64,000 bases of DNA from CAXBMB01 sp052078155 (GCA_052078155.1 JBQJBP010000002.1:434001-498000), one strand, 5' to 3'. Positions 25,941-34,842 are shown, numbered from the stretch's first letter. Notes: generated from the sequence alone by a model not told the origin. Made by a program: numbers and translations.

Positions 25941-26828
25941 TCAGCTGCCTGCCTGCTCTTCCAGTTCTTCAATGGCCCGCGCCAGAGCCACCGTGCGCTG
26001 GGCAGAAACCACATGCAGGTTTTCCACCAGTTTGCCATCCAGCAAAACCACGCCTTTGCCCTGAGATTCGGCTTCCTGGAAAGCCGCGATGATCCGGTGG
26101 GCCTGTTCGATATCAGCGCCGGAGGGAGCAAACACCTCGTTGGCTTTGGCCAGGGTTTTGGGATGGATCAGGGTCTTGCCATCAAAGCCGAGGTCTTTGC
26201 CTTGCTGGCATTGGGCGGCAAAGCCCTCATCATCAGAAAGGTCCAGATGAACGCCATCCAGCGCAATCAGACCGTGGGCACGGGCTGCAAGAAGGCAAAG
26301 CGACAGGGATGTCAGAACCGGAAGGCGGTCTGCTGTGTGGGCAGCCCCCAGATCTTTCACAAGGTCGGAGGTGCCCATGACAAACCCGGCCAGCCGCGGA
26401 CTGGCCGCCGCAATCTCTTCAGCGTGCAGAATGCCCAGGGGTGTTTCCATCATGCACCAGATGGCCATGTCATCGGGGGCCCCTGCTGCGGCCATCAGTT
26501 TTTCTACTTCCTGTACCATGGCTGCGGATTCAACTTTGGGAATCAGCAGAGCATGCGCCCCGCTTTGGGCCAGTCCTTCCACATCTGCTTTGCCCCAGGG
26601 TGTATCCAGGCCATTGATGCGGATGATCAGTTCCCTTGGACCATATCCCCCCGCTGTCAGGGCCGCTGCAATGTTGTCGCGGGCCACCGATTTGTTGTCC
26701 GGAGAAACAGCGTCTTCCAGGTCAAGGATCAGAGCATCGGCGGCCAGTCCCCGGCCCTTTTCCAGGGCACGGGCATTGGAACCGGGCATATAGAGAACGC
26801 TGCGGCGGGGACGGATGGATTGGCTCAT
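25941..26828 (-). CDS. mcl2: HpcH/HpaI-family CoA-ester lyase, probable (3S)-malyl-CoA thioesterase
   Basis: A 295-residue citrate-lyase-beta-like TIM barrel. Visible are RRSVLYMPGSNARALEKG, LILDLEDAVSPDNK, the CoA/metal-site ELIIRINGLDTPWG, METPLGILHAEEIA and DGKTLIHPKTLAKANEVF. The N-terminus matches the thioesterase Mcl2 of the ethylmalonyl-CoA pathway, which splits malyl-CoA to malate, rather than the lyase Mcl1. I infer this from memory of the two families; a lyase activity cannot be excluded. ATG 26828 is preferred over an upstream frame open to 27140 because the family start fits. Its neighbour mch supports the pathway. Confidence 0.82.
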   Translation of the reverse strand: MSQSIRPRRSVLYMPGSNARALEKGRGLAADALILDLEDAVSPDNKSVARDNIAAALTAGGYGPRELIIRINGLDTPWGKADVEGLAQSGAHALLIPKVESAAMVQEVEKLMAAAGAPDDMAIWCMMETPLGILHAEEIAAASPRLAGFVMGTSDLVKDLGAAHTADRLPVLTSLSLCLLAARAHGLIALDGVHLDLSDDEGFAAQCQQGKDLGFDGKTLIHPKTLAKANEVFAPSGADIEQAHRIIAAFQEAESQGKGVVLLDGKLVENLHVVSAQRTVALARAIEELEEQAGS

Positions 26829-27306
26829 GGGGTGACAGCTTCCTTTGCGCGGTAAGGGAGAGACCGGCGGGGCAGAAAAGCCACCCCGGTCTTTGGCCCT
26901 GATCTCATGATGGCGTCGTCTCACAGCGACGTCTGTTGCGGTGCACAATATAGAGGAGGCACGAAAGGAAATACCAGTATCTTTTGTGAAAAAGTAATAA
27001 TCTTGTTTTGAAGGGACGAGGTTCGCCAGATCGGTTACAGGGGACTCGACATGCCTTAATTTTGCCCCATATGGAAGGCCAGACGGTGAGAGGGCGCAGA
27101 GAGTGCAACCGCAAAAGGCGAACGCGTCTGGCGAGAGCACTTGCAGCGGGAACGTGTCTCTTTTCAGTGTTTTAGGGGGTGAGTGACGGGCCGGGAATAA
27201 GCGCAGTGCGCTTCTGACCAGACCGGTCAGGCTCCAGGCAGTAGATGTGTGGCAGGGCTGTTGAGTTGAGGGGCGGCTTTGCGGTTGGATATCCGGGGTA
27301 ATTCAC
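26829..27306. other. Divergent intergenic region with degenerate repeat
   Basis: About 480 bp between mcl2 (minus) and pdxY (plus), expected to hold both promoters. Positions 27120-27235 carry a degenerate repeat copy. No gene seen. Confidence 0.45.
27120..27235 (+). repeat. Degenerate copy of the dispersed intergenic repeat (copy 5)
   Basis: The order GAGAGCACTTGCAGCGGGAA, CTCTTTTCAGTGTTTTAG, AAGCGCAGTGCGCTTC, ACCGGTCAGGCTCC parallels the full copy at 25766. The stem AAGCGC/GCGCTT is conserved with loop AGT instead of AAA. Confidence 0.65.
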
Positions 27307-28164
27307 ATGAACATTCTTTCCATCCAGTCGCACGTTGCTCATGGCTATGTGGGCAACCGGCCGGCGGTCTTTGCGCTTCAGCGGCTGGGATGCGAGGTCT
27401 GGGCCGTGAACACGGTGCAGTTTTCCAACCATTTGGGGTACGAAAACTGGGCTGGAGATGTCATGGACGCAGACCATCTGGCGCGGGTCACCCAGGCCAC
27501 GCTCGATCACGGGGAACCGCGCAACTGCGATGCCATTTTGAGCGGATTTCTGGGCAATCATCAGGTGGGCGAGTCCATTCTGACAGCCGTTGAACGCGTC
27601 CGGAAAGCCAATCCGCATGCGCTCTATCTCTGTGATCCCGTGATGGGGGATGTGGAAGAAGGCTTTTACGCGTCTCCGCAAGTGCGTGAGTTCATGATGA
27701 ACAAAGCCGTCCCGGCTGCCGATGTCGTGACACCGAACCTCTTTGAACTGGAACACCTCAGTGAAGTTAAAATCCAGAGCCTGGATCACGCTTTGGAGGG
27801 GGTCGAACGCCTGCTGGCTCAGGGTCCAAGAGTGGTTCTGCTGTCCTCCCTGCAGCACCTGAACAGCTCACCAGATACTGTGGAGATGCTGGTGGCCACG
27901 TCCAATTGTGCCTGGCGCGTGGTTACGCCAAAGCTGAAAACCCATCCTATGATGAAAGGCACGGGCGATCTTCTGGCGGCCCTCTTTCTGGCGCACTTTT
28001 CCGCCTGTAAGCAGGCATCTGAAGCGCTGGGGCGGACAGCAGCGGCGCTGTTTGAAGTGATCGATGCCACCCATAAGTCAGGATCGCCTGACCTGCAGAT
28101 CATTGCGGCGCAGGACCGCCTGGTGGCGCCCGAAGTGCGCTTTGAGGTGGAGCGGCTGGCCTAG
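27307..28164 (+). CDS. pdxY: Pyridoxal kinase
   Basis: PdxY phosphorylates pyridoxal to pyridoxal 5'-phosphate in the B6 salvage pathway. The 285-residue ribokinase-like protein shows SIQSHVAHGYVGNRPAVF, the VNTVQFSNHLGY segment, CDPVMGD and the C-terminal MKGTGDLLAALFLAHF anion-hole motif with the catalytic aspartate. The TAG stop (28162-28164) is also the first three bases of an intergenic repeat element (TAGAGTCAAATCGG), so the element's insertion probably replaced the original 3' end. The length is close to the family norm, so little has been lost. Confidence 0.95.
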   Translation: MNILSIQSHVAHGYVGNRPAVFALQRLGCEVWAVNTVQFSNHLGYENWAGDVMDADHLARVTQATLDHGEPRNCDAILSGFLGNHQVGESILTAVERVRKANPHALYLCDPVMGDVEEGFYASPQVREFMMNKAVPAADVVTPNLFELEHLSEVKIQSLDHALEGVERLLAQGPRVVLLSSLQHLNSSPDTVEMLVATSNCAWRVVTPKLKTHPMMKGTGDLLAALFLAHFSACKQASEALGRTAAALFEVIDATHKSGSPDLQIIAAQDRLVAPEVRFEVERLA

Positions 28165-28300
28165 AGTCAAATCGGTTTAAGTGGAATCACTACGTGAGAA
28201 CACTTGAAGCGTGAAACTCTTTTCAATGTTCTAGAGCATGATCGGTTTAAGTGGGCTCACGACGGGATAACACCTGACGTGTGCAGCTCTTTTCTCTCTT
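28162..28300 (+). repeat. Two tandem half-copies of the dispersed repeat (copy 6)
   Basis: TAGAGTCAAATCGGTTTAAG followed by ACTACGTGAGAACACTTGAA and CTCTTTTCAATGTTCTAGAG gives the first half. A second start, TAGAGCATGATCGGTTTAAG, follows at 28231 with GATAACACCTGACGTG. The first base triplet is the pdxY stop codon. Confidence 0.85.
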
Positions 28301-28367
28301 TCCTGTTGAAATGTGAAAGCAGAGCGCGGGTGTTTCAGAAGGTGATGAGCGGCAGGACTGGTCTCTG

Positions 28368-29939
28368 TCAGGGCGTGCTCTGTTTAGAAGAAGAGCCTTT
28401 TGAAAGGTCATCGAGTGCCTCTTCTATGGCGGCAAAGGCGGGAGCCCAGCCCCTTTCGAGATCCTTCGGGAAAAAACGGGTTGTGGGATACCAGGGGGTG
28501 GTCCCGGGGTGAGAGTCGTCTTGCAGCCGCCAGCGCCAGTCACAACGCCGCGAAGTCAGGAGCCAGCAGGGCACGCCCAGTGCCCCGGCCAGATGGGCCA
28601 GAGGGCCGTCGATGGTGATCACCAGATCCAGCTGTTTGACGATCCCGGCCAGATCCGCCCAGCTGTTGATGCGCGGGGACAGATCCTGCATCAGGGTCTG
28701 ACCACCGGAATCGAGCAGATCCACTGCCCGTGGTCCTTTCTGCAAGGTGTAAAGGCTCACATCCGGCCGACCGGCCAGGGACAGGAAGTCTCGGAAGGGG
28801 GGTAAGCGAACGCTGTTCCGGGGTCCGCTGTCCTGGTTGGCCCAGTTGATCCCAACCTTCAGGCCGTCCTGATTTGTCGCCTGCAAGGTCAGCTGGCTGT
28901 CTGTGGGTGCGACCAGATAAGGGCCTGCTTTGTAGAGATCCTGGCTTTTGTGGCAGCGGCTTTTGAGCAAGAGAGAGCCCAGGGGAAGCCGGTAGTCGGC
29001 ATCCGGCAGTCTTTTTCCGGACTGTACCACCTGATGCAGTCCGGGGATGAACTGCGCAAGCGGATAGAGTTCCGTCGAGATTTCCAGGGTGACTTTTTCT
29101 GCTTCGGCGATGGCCCAGGGCAGGAACCTCAGAAAACAGAGGCTGTCAGCCAGCGATCCGTCGGCGTAGATCAGCAGATGTTTGTCTGACAGGGGCTCGC
29201 CTTCCCACAGGGGCATCTTGTCCAGTCTGGGGCGGTTTCGCATCAGATCCAGTCTGGCTTCATAGGCCAGGGCCCCCTGGCGCAAATCGCCTTTCATCAT
29301 CAGGGTCAGGGCCAGATCTGTCCGGATGGCAGCGGTTTTTGGCGCATCTTTCATGGCTTTTTCGAAAGAAGAAACCGCCATATCGAACTGGCCCATATCC
29401 GCCAGCACCCGACCCACATTGTGGAGAATTCCCCAATCGGCCTGACGCAGACTGGCGGCTTCCTGGTGGCAGCGCAGCGCCCCTTCCAGATCTTCACGGC
29501 CGTGCAGCAGGTTTCCAAGATTGGTGTGCAACCCGGCATTTCCGGGCGTCAGGCTCAGAGCCCGGCGAAAGCAGGCTTCGGCGGCGTCAGGTTTCTTCTG
29601 CGCCCGCAGCAAAACACCCAGATTGTTCAGCGCCTGAATGTGATGGGGGTCCAGATGCAATGTCTTGCCGTAAAGCACAATCGCATCGTTCAAGCGTCCG
29701 GCCCGATGAACTTCCACAGCGCGCACAAAGGCAAGGTTGGCTTCGCTGCTGTCGGTAATGGTCTGGGGTTCACCTTTGTCGCCGGAGGTGGTGTCGAAGG
29801 TGCCCCAATCCAGATTGTCATCCTCATCCAGAGACAAAGGGAGTCCTTCAGCATCAGGGTTTGATCCCGTCTGTTCCGGCGCAGGTGACGTGGCGGTGTC
29901 CGGACCGCCCTTGTGTTCGTCTTGAGTGCTGTCCGTCAT
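28368..29939 (-). CDS. TPR protein with glycosyltransferase-like C-terminal domain
   Basis: The N-terminal 70 residues are acidic and low-complexity. About residues 70-225 hold four or five tetratricopeptide repeats (AIVLYGKTLHLDPHHIQALN, RRALSLTPGNAGLHTNLGNL). The C-terminal half looks like a GT-B glycosyltransferase of the type found fused to TPRs: VGINWANQDSG, LVITIDGPLAHLAGALGVPCWLL, DWRWRL and TPWYPTTRFF. Such proteins often sit in polysaccharide, flagellar or protein-glycosylation loci, but acceptor and donor are unknown. It is alone between a repeat element and a gene-poor stretch. Confidence 0.8.
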   Translation of the reverse strand: MTDSTQDEHKGGPDTATSPAPEQTGSNPDAEGLPLSLDEDDNLDWGTFDTTSGDKGEPQTITDSSEANLAFVRAVEVHRAGRLNDAIVLYGKTLHLDPHHIQALNNLGVLLRAQKKPDAAEACFRRALSLTPGNAGLHTNLGNLLHGREDLEGALRCHQEAASLRQADWGILHNVGRVLADMGQFDMAVSSFEKAMKDAPKTAAIRTDLALTLMMKGDLRQGALAYEARLDLMRNRPRLDKMPLWEGEPLSDKHLLIYADGSLADSLCFLRFLPWAIAEAEKVTLEISTELYPLAQFIPGLHQVVQSGKRLPDADYRLPLGSLLLKSRCHKSQDLYKAGPYLVAPTDSQLTLQATNQDGLKVGINWANQDSGPRNSVRLPPFRDFLSLAGRPDVSLYTLQKGPRAVDLLDSGGQTLMQDLSPRINSWADLAGIVKQLDLVITIDGPLAHLAGALGVPCWLLTSRRCDWRWRLQDDSHPGTTPWYPTTRFFPKDLERGWAPAFAAIEEALDDLSKGSSSKQSTP

Positions 29940-30070
29940 TGCAGTCCTGTCTTTCGAGCCCGCTGTCCCGGTGTCTGGATGGGCAAAGACTATGCTGTGA
30001 ACAAGGGCCAGTTCAACAGATTGTGCGTGCTATCTGTGATCAAGACCGCTTTGGGTGGTGCACACCTTCT

Positions 30071-30180
30071 TAGAGCATGATCGGTTTCGTTAGAAGCGCT
30101 TTGCGCTTGTACCTGAACCGTGAATCATCCTCTATGCTCTTGAAAAGAGGCAAATTCCACTTGAAGCGATTTGACTCTAG
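30071..30180 (-). repeat. Near-complete copy of the dispersed repeat, inverted (copy 7)
   Basis: Runs from TAGAGCATGATCGGTTTCGT through the hairpin GAAGCGCTTTGCGCTTG, GTGAATCATCCTCTATGCTC and GAAAAGAGGCAAATTCCAC to GCGATTTGACTCTA. It is the reverse complement of the copy at 25766, minus the segment containing ACTACGTGATAA. Confidence 0.88.
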
Positions 30181-30344
30181 CCGATATGCCCCCGTCACGT
30201 TTTTTCTGAGCTTTTGTTCTGAGCATTTATTCTGCGGTTTGGTCCTTCAGTTCTTCGGCATCATCAATATTCAGGAGAAAGAGCCGATCGTAAGCAAATG
30301 TTCAGACTTGGTCCGTTAGGAAGGGTCTTTGAAGCCAGTGACCC

Positions 30345-30481
30345 TAGAACAGAATCGGTTTTGATTGAATCACTTGGTGATAAGGCTTCAATCGAGAAAC
30401 ATCCTCTTTTCAACAAGATCGGGGATGAGTCACGACAGAAGCGCAGCGCAAGGTGCTTCTACTTCAGTTGATCACACTCTG
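30345..30481 (+). repeat. Diverged copy of the dispersed repeat (copy 8)
   Basis: TAGAACAGAATCGGTTTTGA, ATCACTTGGTGATAAGGCTT, ATCCTCTTTTCAACAAGATC, GAAGCGCAGCGCAAGGTGCT and TTGATCACACTCTG follow the order of the full element with many substitutions; stem pairing in the hairpin is kept (GAAGC/GCTTC). Confidence 0.7.
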
Positions 30482-30743
30482 GGGGAGCCGGGGTGATGCG
30501 CTTTTATTGGTTCTGTCTGGATTGAGTGCAGGATTAGAAATCCTCAGCACCCGGATATGGAAAATTGTAGTTAATTTGGTCTTTTGGCAATTGCAGAAAA
30601 GAAACTATAGTCTTGGCTCTGAAGAAGGTGTGCTGCTTCAGGTCTCTAACGTCTCCTTTCATTGGTTTGAAGACCGACGGGACCCCGTAGCAGGTGCCTT
30701 CTCCCCTGGGCTTGTTTGCAGCAACCAGACCCTGGAATAGGAC

Positions 30744-31229
30744 ATGGCAGTGGCGCAAGAAAAAGGAAAAGCAATTCCTCCTTCAGTATTCCGGGGGAAA
30801 GCTCAGCGTGCCAGTGAGCACGCGGCCGGGGATGCCTTTCTCGCTAAGCACTTTCAGTTTATCTCTCCGGAAATGGCTGCCAGCTTCACACCGGAACAGC
30901 GGGTCGCTTTGCGCCGGATGTTCATGTCGCGGGAAGAAGGACGGCATCTGATCGACTCCCGTCATTCCTTTCCACTTGGCCGAAAACGCTACTACTACGT
31001 TTTCCTCTTTGGCAAAGACCGGCGTCCCATGGATCGCCTGAAGCGGGAAGGCATGATTTCCCGTGGCACCACCTTTTTTGTTTATGTTGTGGGATTGATC
31101 ATGTTGATGGTGCCGGTTTTCGGCATTCTTTATCTGTTCAAAAGTGCACTGGGTGTTGATCTGATGCCGGGTGCTGGCGGGCATGAAGCCGGCCGCAGCT
31201 TCCTGGAAACACTGCAGAGCATGTTCTGA
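30744..31229 (+). CDS. Unrecognised 161-residue single-pass membrane protein
   Basis: No family recognised. The first about 105 residues are basic and presumably cytoplasmic, including FLAKHFQFISPEMAASFTPEQ, RRMFMSREEGRHLIDSRHS and KRYYYVFLFGKDRR. A strong hydrophobic helix covers about residues 110-132 (FFVYVVGLIMLMVPVFGILY), and a short glycine-rich tail follows. The real terminator right after it, and its clear codon bias, support a genuine gene. Function unknown; a membrane-associated accessory protein is all that can be said. Confidence 0.75.
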   Translation: MAVAQEKGKAIPPSVFRGKAQRASEHAAGDAFLAKHFQFISPEMAASFTPEQRVALRRMFMSREEGRHLIDSRHSFPLGRKRYYYVFLFGKDRRPMDRLKREGMISRGTTFFVYVVGLIMLMVPVFGILYLFKSALGVDLMPGAGGHEAGRSFLETLQSMF

Positions 31230-31272
31230 ACGCAGGCTGACCGGGTTTGCCCCGGACAGTGTGGCAGATGGC

Positions 31273-31311
31273 AAAAAAGGCATGAAACCTGATGGTTCCA
31301 TGCCTTTTTCT
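31273..31311. terminator. Bidirectional Rho-independent terminator
   Basis: AAAAAA, then GGCATGAAACC, loop TGAT, GGTTCCATGCC, then TTTTT. The stem is interrupted by a single A-C mismatch. It serves the plus-strand gene ending at 31229 and the minus-strand gene ending at 31376. Confidence 0.88.
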
Positions 31312-31375
31312 GTTGGGTCCAGACCAGGGGTGCTGCGTTTGGCCTCCCCGGGGCCCTGGAGAAATTCTGGTGTGG

Positions 31376-31684
31376 TCAGCCACCACCGCCGCCTGGCGGT
31401 GTCGGCGGTGAGCCAGGAGGGCCACCCCCCGGTGTGCCGGAATCTGGCGGACAATGGGGAGGACGTGGCAAACCCGACCCTGGCGGTGGGCAGGGAGAGG
31501 GCAGGACGCGCGCATTTGCGCTGCGGTCAATGCGCACCAGTGTAGGCACGCTGTAGGCAGCCACGGCTGTCAGCCCGAGTTTCGCCAGCGCTTTGCGGCG
31601 AGAGGGGGAAACAGCGTCTTTGTCAGTCGGCTCGACAGTCGCAGGTGTAAGCGACCTGTCGTCCTGATCCAGCGGATTATCCAT
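31376..31684 (-). CDS. Small protein with twin-arginine signal and proline/glycine-rich tail
   Basis: A 102-residue product from ATG 31684, which has GGAG/GAGG upstream; an ATG at 31765 is also open. SPSRRKALAKLGLTAVAAYS resembles a twin-arginine export signal. The remainder (from PSPCPPPGSG through PPTPPGGGGG) is almost entirely Pro, Gly and Ser with two cysteines. I do not recognise the family. It could be an envelope or cell-surface linker-like peptide. It is convergent with the 30744 gene across a shared terminator. Confidence 0.65.
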   Translation of the reverse strand: MDNPLDQDDRSLTPATVEPTDKDAVSPSRRKALAKLGLTAVAAYSVPTLVRIDRSANARVLPSPCPPPGSGLPRPPHCPPDSGTPGGGPPGSPPTPPGGGGG

Positions 31685-32061
31685 CACCTCAGTGACTCCT
31701 TGTGGTCCGGCCAAAGTAACAGCAAGGTCCGAACCCGTTGTGATAAGCACCATATTATTTGGCAACGCGAGGTGGATTTGTCCACCTTTTTGTCAGGTTT
31801 TACTGATCCTTATCAGCAATCCTTAACAAAACGATTTTTATCTAAATGCCGAATTGTTTCCGGTTTCGCAGGTCAGGATCTGAACTCTTTCTCCTAAAGC
31901 CTTCCGTTAACTTGAGAATTATTGATCCGCGTTTGCAATTCAGAAGGTCAGGATACCATGGGACCTTGACCTGAACAAAGGGTTAAGCTTTTCAGCGCTT
32001 AGGGAATTGTTTATGTTTTGTTCTGGCTGTGGGTTCGGCACAGGTGAGAAGGAAGCAGTGA
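31685..32061. other. Divergent intergenic region
   Basis: About 375 bp between the Tat-signal gene (minus) and mmcB (plus). It is AT-rich at 31790-31960 and probably holds two divergent promoters. No gene or repeat recognised. Confidence 0.4.
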
Positions 32062-32538
32062 GTGGCCTTAGATGAAGAGCAAAAGGGCGTGGCCGGAGAA
32101 AGCACCGGAGAAAGCAAAAGCGCGCTGGACCTGGCCAGAGGGGCCACACGTCTTTTGCAGGACCACGGCTATGTCTGTTTGCCGGAAGTCACCCTGAAAA
32201 GCGGACGTCGGGTGGATCTGCTGGCTCTGGGACCCAAGGGACAGATCAGGGTTGTGGAGATCAAATCCAGTCTGGCGGATTTCCGGGCCGACCAGAAGTG
32301 GCCGGACTACCTCGCATACTGCGAACAGCTATACTTTGCTGTGGCCGGAGATTTCCCGCTTGAGGTTCTGCCAGCTGACCAGGGACTGATTTTGGCCGAT
32401 GCCTATGGCGGTGAGTTTCTGCGCCATCCGGATGCCCGTGTTTTGGCAGCTGCCCGGCGCAAAGCCATGACGTTCAAGTTTGCTCAAACAGCCGCGCGTC
32501 GTCTCTCTGCCCTGCAACAGGTCGTCGAACAGGCCTGA
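32062..32538 (+). CDS. mmcB: MmcB-family DNA repair protein
   Basis: A 158-residue alphaproteobacterial protein related to MmcB, whose loss sensitises Caulobacter to mitomycin C. The fold is PD-(D/E)XK-nuclease-like: RRVDLLALGPKG, then VVEIKSSLADFRADQKWPDY, giving Asp and Glu-x-Lys of the catalytic set. The GTG start has AAGGAAG upstream. The biochemical activity has not been shown to my knowledge; a DNA-damage role is inferred from the family. Confidence 0.88.
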   Translation: MALDEEQKGVAGESTGESKSALDLARGATRLLQDHGYVCLPEVTLKSGRRVDLLALGPKGQIRVVEIKSSLADFRADQKWPDYLAYCEQLYFAVAGDFPLEVLPADQGLILADAYGGEFLRHPDARVLAAARRKAMTFKFAQTAARRLSALQQVVEQA

Positions 32539-32636
32539 GACACCTCCCGGTCAGACCATTTGTTTGATGACCTCACCAGGGCAGCTTGTGGCGTTTATCC
32601 GGAGTGATTGTGCGTGATGACACCAGACTGTCTTGT

Positions 32637-34124
32637 CTAGCTGTTCAGCCGGGCGATGGTGTTGGTTGTGGAATGGCCGGCTTTCAGTTCAGCCAGCAGG
32701 ATCTCACCGCCATAGCTCTGAACCAGCTCAGCACCGACCACCTGTTCAACGGTGTAGTCGGCCCCCTTAACCAGCACGTCCGGCCGCAGGAGTTCTAAAA
32801 GTTCCAAAGGGGTGTCCTGACCGAACAGGACGACGCGATCAACGGTGGCCAGAGAGGCCAGTACCGCGGCGCGCGCTGCTTCGTTTTGCACCGGACGACT
32901 GTCTCCCTTCAGGCGTTTGACAGAGGCATCGCTGTTCAGGCCCACAATCAGCCGGTCACAGGCCGCGGCACACTGTTCCAGCAGAGACAGATGGCCGGGA
33001 TGCAGCAGGTCAAAACAGCCATTGGTGAAGCCCACTTTCAGTCCGGCTGCCTGCCAGGAGCGGACTTTTTTGGCGGCTTCTTCGGCTTCCATGACCTTGT
33101 TTTCATGGCTCAGCAGACGCTCCACCTGTGCGGCGCGCAGCAGCTCCGTGGGAAAGGCCACGGCTGTGCCCTGCTTGGCGACCACCACACCGGCGGCGAT
33201 GTTGGCCAGTCGGGCGGCCGTTTCCGCTTTCAGACCGGCTGCCAACGCGGTGCCGAACGTGGCGACAACCGTGTCACCTGCACCTGAGACATCAAAGACC
33301 TCCTGGGCTTCTGCCGGCAGATGAACCACCAGCCCGTCTTTGTCCACCAGGGTCATGCCGGCCTCGCTGCGGGTGGCCAGTACCGCGTCGATGCCGCAGG
33401 TTTCAATGATTTTGCGACAGGCGGCTTCCACCTCTTCATCGCTGCCGACGGGCAGGTTGGTGGCTTCAGCCAGTTCCTTGCGGTTGGGGGTAACGAAAGA
33501 AGCCCCGCGATAGATGGAAAAGTCCCGCCCCTTCGGGTCGACAATGACGGGCACCCCGGCTTTGCGGGCCTCTGACACCAGTTCGTGCAGAATGGTGGGA
33601 TTGAGAACACCTTTGCCGTAGTCGGACAATACCAGAGCTTTGACTTCCGGAAGATAGCTTTTGGCCATCTGCTGCAGGGTTTGCTGGATGGCCAGTTTGG
33701 GCGGGCTGAGGCAATCCCGGTCGGCCCGCAACATCTGCTGGCCGTTGGCAATGTAGCGGTCTTTGATGGTTGTGGTCGCACTGGGATCGATCAGCAGATG
33801 ACAGACATCGCCCAATTCTGTCCCGGCCAGGTTCTGGATGTCCCGACCGGCGCTGTCTTTGCCGATCACCGTGACAAAGCGAGGAGCCGCCCCCAAAGCC
33901 GCCAGATTGCGCAGGACGTTTCCAGCGCCGCCCAGCATGGTGCTTTCCCGGTCAACCCGCAGAACCGGAATGGGGGCTTCCGGTGAGATGCGCTCAACCT
34001 GGCCGTAGACGAAGCGGTCCAGCATGACATCGCCCATGGCCAGTACCGGTGCCCCTTTCAGGGCCTGCAGGTCGGCAGCCAGGTCTTGATCCGGAGAGGC
34101 AGGTGTCACGCTCATGTTTTGCAA
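32637..34124 (-). CDS. hldE: Bifunctional D-glycero-beta-D-manno-heptose-7-phosphate kinase / heptose-1-phosphate adenylyltransferase
   Basis: HldE carries out two steps of ADP-L-glycero-D-manno-heptose synthesis for the LPS inner core. The N-terminal ribokinase-like domain (about 1-330) has GGAGNVLRNLAALGA and the DVSGAGDTVVATFG anion hole. The C-terminal nucleotidyltransferase domain (about 355-495) has FTNGCFDLLHPGHLSLLEQ with the HxGH signature. The 495-residue length matches the fused enzyme. gmhA lies next upstream on the same strand, and both encode enzymes of the same pathway. Confidence 0.97.
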   Translation of the reverse strand: MQNMSVTPASPDQDLAADLQALKGAPVLAMGDVMLDRFVYGQVERISPEAPIPVLRVDRESTMLGGAGNVLRNLAALGAAPRFVTVIGKDSAGRDIQNLAGTELGDVCHLLIDPSATTTIKDRYIANGQQMLRADRDCLSPPKLAIQQTLQQMAKSYLPEVKALVLSDYGKGVLNPTILHELVSEARKAGVPVIVDPKGRDFSIYRGASFVTPNRKELAEATNLPVGSDEEVEAACRKIIETCGIDAVLATRSEAGMTLVDKDGLVVHLPAEAQEVFDVSGAGDTVVATFGTALAAGLKAETAARLANIAAGVVVAKQGTAVAFPTELLRAAQVERLLSHENKVMEAEEAAKKVRSWQAAGLKVGFTNGCFDLLHPGHLSLLEQCAAACDRLIVGLNSDASVKRLKGDSRPVQNEAARAAVLASLATVDRVVLFGQDTPLELLELLRPDVLVKGADYTVEQVVGAELVQSYGGEILLAELKAGHSTTNTIARLNS

Positions 34125-34242
34125 CCGTGTCTGAAGCGAAGGAAAAGCTGTTGAATGGATGTAGCTTATCCGGCGGGCTCACGCAAAGCCCGGAAGACGG
34201 CGGCCGATTGTCAGAACAACTGCCGCAACGGTGTGGCGGGGG

Positions 34243-34842
34243 TCAGACCAGGTCCAGCTTCTGTTCCAGGGCGCCACAGAGCATCTGTCCCAGAGTGATA
34301 TGCATTTCCTGAATCCGGGCCGTGGTGCTGCTGGGCACCACCAGCAAGGGGTCAGCCAGCCCGTGAAGATCACCGCCGTCTTTGCCGGAGAGTGCTGCTG
34401 CGGTGATGCCCAGTTCCCTGGCCTGTTCCAGAGCCCGGATGACGTTGGGGCTTTTTCCCGAGGTGGAAATGCCGATGGCCAGATCACCGGCCTGGCCCAG
34501 GGCGGCCAACTGACGGGCAAAAACTTCGTCAAAACCCAGATCGTTTCCGCAGGCTGTCAGGGCAGAACTGTCGGTGGTCAGGGCGATGGCGGCAATGGGT
34601 GCCCGGTCGCTGACGTAGCGAATGGTCAGTTCCGTGGCCAGATGCTGGGCATCCGATGCAGAGCCGCCGTTGCCGAAGAAGAAGATCTTTTTGCCGTTTT
34701 GGATGGTGGTAACGGCGTGCTCCACCAACTGGGAAAAGGGCCCTGAGAGGGCGGCGCGGGTGGCCTCGACAACTGCCTGGTGCTCGTCAAACTCAGCCTG
34801 AAAGAAGCCGTTAAGATCTAGGTCGGACACCGCAAAATCCAT
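34243..34842 (-). CDS. gmhA: Sedoheptulose-7-phosphate isomerase GmhA
   Basis: GmhA isomerises sedoheptulose 7-phosphate to D-glycero-D-manno-heptose 7-phosphate, the first step of LPS heptose synthesis. The SIS-fold protein shows FFFGNGGSASDAQHLATEL, GISTSGKSPNVIRALEQA and GKDGGDLHGLAD. I use ATG 34842 (199 residues, the family norm) rather than an upstream frame open to 34908. It precedes hldE by 118 bp. No gmhB is visible in the window. Confidence 0.95.
   Translation of the reverse strand: MDFAVSDLDLNGFFQAEFDEHQAVVEATRAALSGPFSQLVEHAVTTIQNGKKIFFFGNGGSASDAQHLATELTIRYVSDRAPIAAIALTTDSSALTACGNDLGFDEVFARQLAALGQAGDLAIGISTSGKSPNVIRALEQARELGITAAALSGKDGGDLHGLADPLLVVPSSTTARIQEMHITLGQMLCGALEQKLDLV

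Larger units (their letters stand above)
29940..30743. other. Gene-free region containing two repeat copies
   Basis: About 800 bp without a gene, AT-rich around 30180-30300 and 30500-30650. It carries repeat copies at 30071-30180 and 30345-30481. Short frames here show no protein-like pattern. Confidence 0.55.
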
